A DNA stretch of 11,205 nt from Chryseobacterium sp. (lineage in GTDB: Bacteria; Bacteroidota; Bacteroidia; Flavobacteriales; Weeksellaceae): assembly GCA_017989575.1 (NCBI GenBank), contig JAGNPP010000062.1, positions 1-11,205 of the forward strand, in the 5' to 3' direction. Under the pieces are notes generated by a model. The model was not told the origin of the DNA and made no database searches. It saw only the letters and a program-made list of their open reading frames with translations. Positions 7,053 to 11,205 of this stretch are shown piece by piece. The first letter of the stretch is position 1. Each line of letters begins with the position of its first letter. A program made the translations under genes and the position numbers.

Positions 7053-8105
7053 TTAGTCGATTGCTTTTACAACTGCTTTTTCTGCTTCTTTTCTAGTTCC
7101 GTCGAAACCATCAACGCCGCTGACTGTAGTGTATTTTAAAACGAATTTTTTCCCCGGATTCAGTCTGTTGTAAACACTTTGAACCATCAATGTTGCTTCG
7201 TGGAAACCACAAAGGATCAATTTTAATTTTCCAGGATAAGTATTGATGTCGCCGATTGCGTAGATGCCTTCGATGTTGGTTTGGTAATCCAAAGCATTGT
7301 TAACTTTGATGGCGTTTTTCTCGATTTCCAATCCCCAATCGGATAGAGGTCCTAATTTGGGAGTCAATCCGAATAATGGAATCAAATAATCTGTTTCGAT
7401 GATGGATTTTTCACCGTTTTTTTCAATTTCGATAGCGGACAAAGTTTCTTCGCCAATCAAACCCGTCACTTCTGCGGGTGTGATGAGGTTGATTTTTTCT
7501 TGATGTTTCAATTCCGTTACTTTTTCTACAGAATCCAAAGCACCTCGGAACTCATTACGTCTGTGAATCAAAGTGACTGAAGACGCTACATCTGCCAAGA
7601 AAACCGACCAGTCCAATGCAGAATCTCCACCGCCCGCGATTACGATTTTCTTATCGCGGAACATTTCCGGTTCTCTTACAAAGTATTCTACGCCTTTTTC
7701 CTCAAACTTATCGATGTTTTCCAATTCCGGTTTTCTTGGATCAAAACTTCCAAGTCCTCCGGCAATGGCGATGGCTTTTCCTTTTACTTTGATGCCACGG
7801 CTTGTAGTGACGATGAAATCACCTTCTTCCGTTTTTTCATAGCTCACTGCTTTTTGGGCTAGTGAAAATTGAGGTTCAAACTGTTTAATTTGTTCCATAA
7901 GGTTATCTACCAAAACACCCGCATCTACACTTGGAAATCCAGGAATGTCGAAGATTGGTTTTTTAGGATAAAGCTCTGTCAATTGCCCACCAGGCTGAGG
8001 AAGTGCATCAATCAAATGACATCTCAACTTCAACAATCCTGCTTCAAAAACTGTGAAAAGTCCCGTAGGACCTGCACCTATTATAATGATATCTGTTTCA
8101 AACAT
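7053..8105 (-). CDS. Ferredoxin-NADP(+) reductase, thioredoxin-reductase-like (YumC / Chlorobaculum FNR type)
   Basis: 350 residues, in the range of this class. FAD-binding GAGPTG at 10-15, PQPGGQLTELYPKKPIFDIPGFP (36-58, family-typical), second nucleotide motif GGGDSA at 158-163 with HRR at 181-183 for the NADPH 2'-phosphate, and GIYAIGD at 280-286 contacting FAD. The C-terminal extension (KYTTVSGVDGFDG) and the absence of a CxxC motif separate it from thioredoxin reductase. It transfers electrons between NADPH and ferredoxin in the cytoplasm; the adrenodoxin-like ferredoxin encoded just downstream is the obvious partner, though flavodoxin or another ferredoxin could serve. It is a single-gene unit with its own candidate promoter and terminator. 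Confidence 0.9.
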   Translation of the reverse strand: MFETDIIIIGAGPTGLFTVFEAGLLKLRCHLIDALPQPGGQLTELYPKKPIFDIPGFPSVDAGVLVDNLMEQIKQFEPQFSLAQKAVSYEKTEEGDFIVTTSRGIKVKGKAIAIAGGLGSFDPRKPELENIDKFEEKGVEYFVREPEMFRDKKIVIAGGGDSALDWSVFLADVASSVTLIHRRNEFRGALDSVEKVTELKHQEKINLITPAEVTGLIGEETLSAIEIEKNGEKSIIETDYLIPLFGLTPKLGPLSDWGLEIEKNAIKVNNALDYQTNIEGIYAIGDINTYPGKLKLILCGFHEATLMVQSVYNRLNPGKKFVLKYTTVSGVDGFDGTRKEAEKAVVKAID

Positions 8106-8126
8106 TTATATAAAATTTTGGAATAG

Positions 8127-8134
8127 CAAATTTA
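8127..8134 (-). promoter_or_regulatory. Candidate -7 element for the ferredoxin-NADP reductase gene
   Basis: The minus strand reads TAAATTTG, a full TAnnTTTG match 21 bases before the start codon. At the -33 distance there is TTCG (complement of 8152-8155) instead of TTG, so the upstream box is imperfect. Confidence 0.45.
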
Positions 8135-8239
8135 ATAATAAATATAACTTTCGAATGATTCTAAAATATGATATTAATTGGATTAACAAATAAATCTGAT
8201 CAAATCTTTTGGACGTCCCAAGAATAGGGATTTTGAGTA

Positions 8240-8269
8240 GAAAAAAAGTGATTCCAAAGAACCACTTTT
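8240..8269 (-). terminator. Minus-strand terminator-like hairpin
   Basis: As minus-strand RNA, AAAAGUGGUUC pairs with GAAUCACUUUU (11 pairs including one G-U) around a UUUG loop, followed by further U residues (complement of the A-run 8241-8247). As plus-strand RNA one pair is lost. It lies about 135 bases beyond the methyltransferase stop and may be the true end of that transcript or of a small RNA. Confidence 0.6.
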
Positions 8270-8366
8270 GCTATGTTTAAAATCATATTCAGATAAAATC
8301 TTACCAAATGATAAGACATTATTATACGTTTTGTTTTAGATTTGCCCTTTCATAATTTGTGTTTTT

Positions 8367-8406
8367 AAATCCTGATCAGTTGTTATGACTGTTCAGGATT
8401 TTTTTT
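8367..8406 (+). terminator. Hairpin with plus-strand T-run, overlapping the methyltransferase stop codon
   Basis: AAATCCTGA (8367-8375) pairs with TCAGGATTT (8393-8401); after one T-T mismatch CAGT (8377-8380) pairs with ACTG (8388-8391), leaving a 7-base loop. On the plus strand it runs into eight T (8399-8406), which include the complement of the methyltransferase stop. In the minus direction it is followed by A-rich sequence, so it is a poor intrinsic terminator for that gene and may instead protect the mRNA 3' end. Confidence 0.5.
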
Positions 8407-9610
8407 ACGCATTACGCTTGATGAGTGCCATGTAAAATCCGTCATAGCCTTCGCTTGGCATTATTTTTTGATCTTTTACCAGTGTAAAATCCGGATTGTT
8501 ACTAAGGAACAATTTGACTTGTTCATTGTTTTCCGAAGGCAAAATTGAACACGTTGCGTAGATCATCTGTCCGCCTTTTTTTAGAATCTTGGAATAGTCT
8601 TGCAGGATTTGCTGTTGCTCTCCTTTGATTCTATCGATAAAAGCCTGATCTATTTTCCATTTGGAATCTGGATTTCTTTTCAAGACACCAAGACCCGAAC
8701 ACGGTGCATCTATCAATAATCTATCTGCTTTCTCGTGAAGTCTTTTGATGACTTTGTTGTCGGAAATCAATCTGGTTTCAATGTTGTGAGCGCCAGCTCT
8801 TTTGGCACGTCTTTTCAGTTCTGTCAGTTTCCATTCGTAGATGTCTAGTGCGATGATTTGACCTTTGTTTTTCATCAAAGCGGCCAAGTGCAAAGTTTTT
8901 CCGCCTGCACCTGCACAAGCATCCACAACGCGCATTCCTTCCTGCACATCCAACAATTCTCCGATTTTTTGGGAACTCGCATCCTGAACTTCAAAGAATC
9001 CGTCTTTGAAAGCTGAGGTTAAGAAAACGTTTTTCTTTTCTGCCAATTGGATGGCATCAGGATAATTTTTGATGGTGAAAGCTTCTACATTTTCATCATT
9101 CAAATCAGCGATCAATTCTCTTGGCGTCGTTTTCAAAGTGTTGGCACGCAAAACTGTTGGCGCTTGCTCATTGAGAGCCAGCATTTCTCTTTCCCAACTT
9201 TTGCCCAACTCTTTTTCCAAAGTTTCTGACAACCAATCCGGAATCGAATGTTCGATAGCTTTTGTAGGAACGGTTCCTTTTTTAAGTTTTGTAAGAATGT
9301 CAGCGACTTTGATGCCGTCGAACTCCTCAAATTTTTTGTAGTGCGTCTTGCTCCAAAGCAAGTACGCGATGATCATTTTGTAAACATTCGTAGGCTTTGC
9401 GCTTTCTCCCATATAGTATTCCAGGCGTTTTTTCCAACGGATGATGTTGTAAAAAATCTCGGAAACTACGCGTCGGTCTTCGCTTCCCCATTTTCTATGG
9501 GCTTTCAGGAGTCTTTCTATGACTTTGTCGGCGTATTTTCTGTCTTCGAAAAACGTTTCCTGAAGACAATCGTGAATTCCGATTAAAAGATTGCGGTGTA
9601 TAAGTTCCAT
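8405..9610 (-). CDS. RsmB/NOP2-family RNA m5C methyltransferase
   Basis: 401 residues. The N-terminal 130 residues are helical (NusB-like RNA-binding region, shorter than in E. coli RsmB), followed by a linker with PTVLRANTLK (151-160) and QDASSQ (209-214). The catalytic domain has the SAM-binding DACAGAGGKTLHLAA (230-244), motif IV DAPCSGLGVLKRNPDSKW (301-318, Cys304 for product release) and motif VI YATCSI (351-356, Cys354 nucleophile). It methylates C5 of a cytosine in RNA, probably 16S rRNA as RsmB does, but the site cannot be read from sequence. The gene begins 25 bases after the HNH-type gene, with no promoter between, so co-transcription is likely. Confidence 0.9.
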   Translation of the reverse strand: MELIHRNLLIGIHDCLQETFFEDRKYADKVIERLLKAHRKWGSEDRRVVSEIFYNIIRWKKRLEYYMGESAKPTNVYKMIIAYLLWSKTHYKKFEEFDGIKVADILTKLKKGTVPTKAIEHSIPDWLSETLEKELGKSWEREMLALNEQAPTVLRANTLKTTPRELIADLNDENVEAFTIKNYPDAIQLAEKKNVFLTSAFKDGFFEVQDASSQKIGELLDVQEGMRVVDACAGAGGKTLHLAALMKNKGQIIALDIYEWKLTELKRRAKRAGAHNIETRLISDNKVIKRLHEKADRLLIDAPCSGLGVLKRNPDSKWKIDQAFIDRIKGEQQQILQDYSKILKKGGQMIYATCSILPSENNEQVKLFLSNNPDFTLVKDQKIMPSEGYDGFYMALIKRNA

Positions 9611-9635
9611 TAAATATGATAAAGTTTTTTATTAA

Positions 9636-10424
9636 TTATTCTGATAGGCTCATTTTGACATCAGCCCAGTTTTCGCCTGTTTTTATTCTATAAATCTGCA
9701 TATCAGACACGCCAAATCTCCTGGCTAATCTCGACATTGGTTCACCTTTTTCCAATTTTCGTTTGATGAGAACCACTTCGTTTCGTGTGAGTTTTGCAAC
9801 AATGTTGGGATCTCTTTTGGGTCTGTTGATCGTATGTCGGATGTAGTTGGGACTCTTTTGACTTCTTTCTATGACTTCTTGTTGGGTTGCCCAGCTAAGA
9901 TTTTCTACACGGTTGTCCGTTTTGTCGTAGTTTTTGTGGATAACAAATTTTTTGTTTTTCGGATCATCATTGGGAATGAACAATTCTGCAACTGCTTTAT
10001 GTGCCAAAAGATGAATGTGAATAGCTCTGGTCTTCTTTTCTTCCTTACGCTGTTTGGACAGTTGGTTTAAGTTCTTTTTTATTGTTTTTTCGATCTTTGC
10101 AATTTCCTTTCGGATTTTGATTAGATCTTTTTTGGGAGTGGTTTTGCGTCTCGCTATTTTTTTGAGATTTCTGTTTTCCTCACGTAATAGTTTGATGTTG
10201 TCTTCTTGTAGTTCAAAAATTGACTGATTTGCTTCGCTTATCGGTTTGTATTGGGTAAAACTGATAATGGGATAGCCATCCCTCAGGCTTCCATTGATGA
10301 TATTGCCTTCAGGATTACTTTTGGTACAAGATTTTACTTCTCCAAAATTGGAAAACAGCAGTTGATAATCATCATCAAAACCTTTTCCGAATTTGTAAAC
10401 TTTCCAATCTTCAAGAGTCCTCAT
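9636..10424 (-). CDS. NUMOD4/HNH-type DNA-binding protein with coiled-coil insertion and C-terminal helix-turn-helix
   Basis: 262 residues. Residues 4-58 (EDWKVYKFGKGFDDDYQLLFSNFGEVKSC...LRDGYPIISFT) resemble the NUMOD4 DNA-binding motif of homing endonucleases. Residues 135-180 resemble an HNH_3 nuclease: LLAHKAVAELFIPN (His142), then VIHKNYDKTDNRVENLSWAT (His163, Asn171, Asn175). Between them lie about 75 charged residues predicted to be two helices (63-93 and 100-133) joined by KTTPKK. Residues 210-252 contain a helix-turn-helix (MSRLARRFGVSDMQIYRIKTG). It may be a free-standing homing-type nuclease or a domesticated DNA-binding regulator. No intron or intein is seen near it, and a reduced active site is possible because the residue before His163 is Ile rather than the common Asn. 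It precedes the methyltransferase gene on the same strand. Confidence 0.75.
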   Translation of the reverse strand: MRTLEDWKVYKFGKGFDDDYQLLFSNFGEVKSCTKSNPEGNIINGSLRDGYPIISFTQYKPISEANQSIFELQEDNIKLLREENRNLKKIARRKTTPKKDLIKIRKEIAKIEKTIKKNLNQLSKQRKEEKKTRAIHIHLLAHKAVAELFIPNDDPKNKKFVIHKNYDKTDNRVENLSWATQQEVIERSQKSPNYIRHTINRPKRDPNIVAKLTRNEVVLIKRKLEKGEPMSRLARRFGVSDMQIYRIKTGENWADVKMSLSE

Positions 10425-10517
10425 TTTTTTTATGCAGTTTTAATTAGGTATAAAAGAATGTTGATTCTGTTTTTTTATTGAGTAGTTAGTTAGATTTTTT
10501 TTGGTCATGAGTATCTG

Positions 10518-10525
10518 CAAAGTTA
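10518..10525 (-). promoter_or_regulatory. Candidate -7 element for the HNH-type gene
   Basis: The minus strand reads TAACTTTG (TAnnTTTG), about 94 bases before the start codon. No exact TTG is found 17-23 bases upstream, so the -33 box is weak or absent. If used, it gives a leader of about 85 bases and may also drive the methyltransferase gene. Confidence 0.42.
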
Positions 10526-10580
10526 CTGATTTTAAAATTAATTGTAAACCAGATTTCTTGTCATGAGAATAGCGATGCAT

Positions 10581-10618
10581 TTTGATACTAATATTAATTT
10601 AGTATTAATTTTATCAAA
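10581..10618. repeat. Nested AT-rich inverted repeat
   Basis: Outer arms TTTGATA (10581-10587) and TATCAAA (10612-10618) enclose inner arms ATACTAA (10585-10591) and TTAGTAT (10599-10605). TATTAATTT also occurs twice 11 bases apart (10592-10600 and 10603-10611), about one helical turn. This could be a protein-binding site or simply AT-rich coincidence. Confidence 0.45.
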
Positions 10619-10632
10619 TATGTTTAATATCA

Positions 10633-10657
10633 TTGTTTAACAATTTTGTCAAAACAA
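10633..10657. promoter_or_regulatory. Putative TetR operator, copy 1 (over the -33 box)
   Basis: This 25-bp element matches copy 2 (10683-10707) at 22 positions: TTGTTTAACAA, three differing bases, then TGTCAAAACAA. It contains the dyad TTTAACAA-TT-TTGTCAAA (10636-10653), 7 of 8 base pairs symmetric. The -33 TTG of the tetR promoter (10646-10648) lies inside it. Confidence 0.62.
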
Positions 10658-10675
10658 AAGTTTGATTTAAATTTG
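10646..10675 (+). promoter_or_regulatory. tetR promoter (Bacteroidota type)
   Basis: TTG (10646-10648), a 19-base spacer and TAAATTTG (10668-10675) match TTG-N17-23-TAnnTTTG fully. Transcription would begin near 10679-10682, about 15 bases before the start codon. Confidence 0.7.
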
Positions 10676-10682
10676 CACAAAA

Positions 10683-10707
10683 TTGTTTAACAAAAATGTC
10701 AAAACAA
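10683..10707. promoter_or_regulatory. Putative TetR operator, copy 2 (over the start codon)
   Basis: The second copy of the 25-bp element, exactly 50 bases from the first. The dyad TTTAACA-AAAA-TGTCAAA (10686-10703) keeps 6 of 7 pairs in each arm. It covers the tetR start codon (10696-10698), so bound protein would block early transcription. Confidence 0.58.
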
Positions 10708-11205
10708 GAAAAAAAAGACCAAACACAAGAGTTAATCAAAGAAACTGCGAAGAATCTATTCTTCGTTCAAGGTAGATTTGATGCGACTACACAAGAGATT
10801 GCGGATGAGGCTGGAGTCAACAGAACGCTCATCAACTATTATTTCCGTTCGAGAGATAACTTGGTACAGATTGTTTTCGATGAAGCTCATAAAGTTGAAA
10901 AAGAAAAATCTGAGATTATAATGAGATCCGAACTTCCGTTCAAAGAAAAAATAACTCATTTTATTGAAGGTAGTTTGCAGACCAGTTTGCAATATCCTTA
11001 TTTAGAAACTTACATTGTCTCACAAATCAACAAGGGAACTTGCCACAAAAGAGATGTAGAAAAAGAAGACCTGCAGATATTTTATAGAGATATCAAGAAA
11101 GAGATGGAGTTAGGCAATATAGAAAAAATGGAACCCATTCAATTTATCATTAATATGATTTCACTTTTGATATTTCCGAGTGCTATTAGACCATTGTTTA
11201 TGGAG
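10696..11205 (+). CDS. TetR/AcrR-family transcriptional regulator (3' end beyond window)
   Basis: 170 codons are present with no stop before the window ends; family members usually have about 190-210. The N-terminal DNA-binding domain is typical: LIKETAKNLFFVQGRFDATTQEIADEAGVNRTLINYYFRSRDNLVQIVF, with the helix-turn-helix at about 32-51 and the signature INYYFRSRDNL. The rest (from about residue 60) is helical ligand-binding and dimerisation sequence, with PFKEKITHFIEGSL and QFIINMISLLIFPSAIRPLF. Such proteins repress nearby genes until a ligand binds. In flavobacteria similar regulators often head drug-efflux operons, but the target here lies outside the window. The duplicated dyads in its promoter argue for autoregulation. 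Confidence 0.9.
   Translation, partial: MSKQEKKDQTQELIKETAKNLFFVQGRFDATTQEIADEAGVNRTLINYYFRSRDNLVQIVFDEAHKVEKEKSEIIMRSELPFKEKITHFIEGSLQTSLQYPYLETYIVSQINKGTCHKRDVEKEDLQIFYRDIKKEMELGNIEKMEPIQFIINMISLLIFPSAIRPLFME

Larger units (their letters stand above)
8106..8404. other. Non-coding gap with two oppositely oriented hairpins
   Basis: This 299-base gap holds the candidate promoter of the ferredoxin-NADP reductase gene (8127-8134), a minus-strand terminator-like hairpin (8244-8269) and a second hairpin (8367-8401) whose T-run faces the plus strand. The remainder is AT-rich. TAGATTTG on the plus strand (8337-8344) is a -7-like match without a -33 partner. No credible protein-coding or structural RNA gene was recognised. 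Confidence 0.55.
10425..10695. other. Divergent control region between the HNH-type gene and tetR
   Basis: This 271-base region contains a -7 match for the HNH-type gene, a nested AT-rich dyad (10581-10618), the tetR promoter and two copies of a dyad operator. The palindrome TCATGA followed by G also occurs twice, at 10505-10510 and 10561-10566. Nothing suggests a coding gene. Confidence 0.6.

Noticed and set aside
8200..8319. 39-codon minus-strand open frame (MSYHLVRFYLNMIL...) in the gap after the methyltransferase gene.
   Set aside because: It runs straight through the terminator-like hairpin at 8244-8269, has no promoter match and no recognisable composition or motif; it looks like chance.
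9636..10424. Possibility that the HNH-type gene sits in a group I intron or intein.
   Set aside because: Both flanking genes are intact and full length, and no split coding sequence or intron-like structure was seen.
9636..10695. Possibility that the HNH-type and TetR genes form a defence or toxin-antitoxin module.
   Set aside because: They are divergent with unrelated apparent roles; there is no recognisable toxin, modification enzyme or transposase, and the methyltransferase is an RNA type, not a DNA restriction partner.
10756..10992. 78-codon minus-strand open frame within the TetR gene.
   Set aside because: It is antisense to a clear TetR DNA-binding domain, and its Phe-rich composition is what the complement of Lys/Glu-rich coding sequence gives.
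1..11205. CRISPR arrays, tRNA or rRNA genes, insertion sequences.
   Set aside because: No regularly spaced repeats, cloverleaf-like segments, rRNA sequence, transposase or terminal inverted repeats with target duplications were seen on reading both strands.

Overview
The window looks like a chromosomal piece of a flavobacterium close to Chryseobacterium (Bacteroidota). I base this on gene content recalled from that group, AT-rich non-coding DNA, starts without Shine-Dalgarno sequences, promoter matches of the type TTG-N17-23-TAnnTTTG, and a secreted peptidase ending in a type IX secretion (T9SS) tail. No rRNA, tRNA, CRISPR array or insertion sequence was seen.

Layout: (a) 2-697 (+) is the 3' half of a succinate-semialdehyde-type aldehyde dehydrogenase. 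It converges on an L,D-transpeptidase lipoprotein gene at 787-1830 (-), with a perfect 16-bp hairpin between them. (b) 1932-4142 (-) is a compact cluster, transcribed cbpA, cbpM, then a YpdA-like flavin reductase. (c) 4400-4942 (-) is a Blc-type lipocalin lipoprotein with a good promoter. It is divergent from 5069-6499 (+), a secreted M28 zinc aminopeptidase with a T9SS sorting domain, closed by another perfect bidirectional hairpin. (d) 6576-8105 (-) holds a [2Fe-2S] ferredoxin and a thioredoxin-reductase-like ferredoxin-NADP reductase. They are separate transcription units divided by a terminator and are likely redox partners. (e) 8405-10424 (-) holds a NUMOD4/HNH-type protein followed closely by an RsmB/NOP2-family RNA m5C methyltransferase. 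(f) 10696-11205 (+) is a TetR-family regulator cut by the window end, whose promoter carries a duplicated dyad operator.

Most of the window is housekeeping or envelope biology. The items most worth a second look are the HNH-type protein, which carries a predicted coiled-coil hairpin inserted between its NUMOD4-like and HNH parts plus a C-terminal helix-turn-helix; the paired 25-bp repeats over the tetR promoter and start codon; an apparently leaderless ferredoxin gene with a tandem repeat where its -33 box should be; and a YpdA homologue lacking the Cys of the Firmicute enzymes. I found no convincing new defence or multi-gene system.
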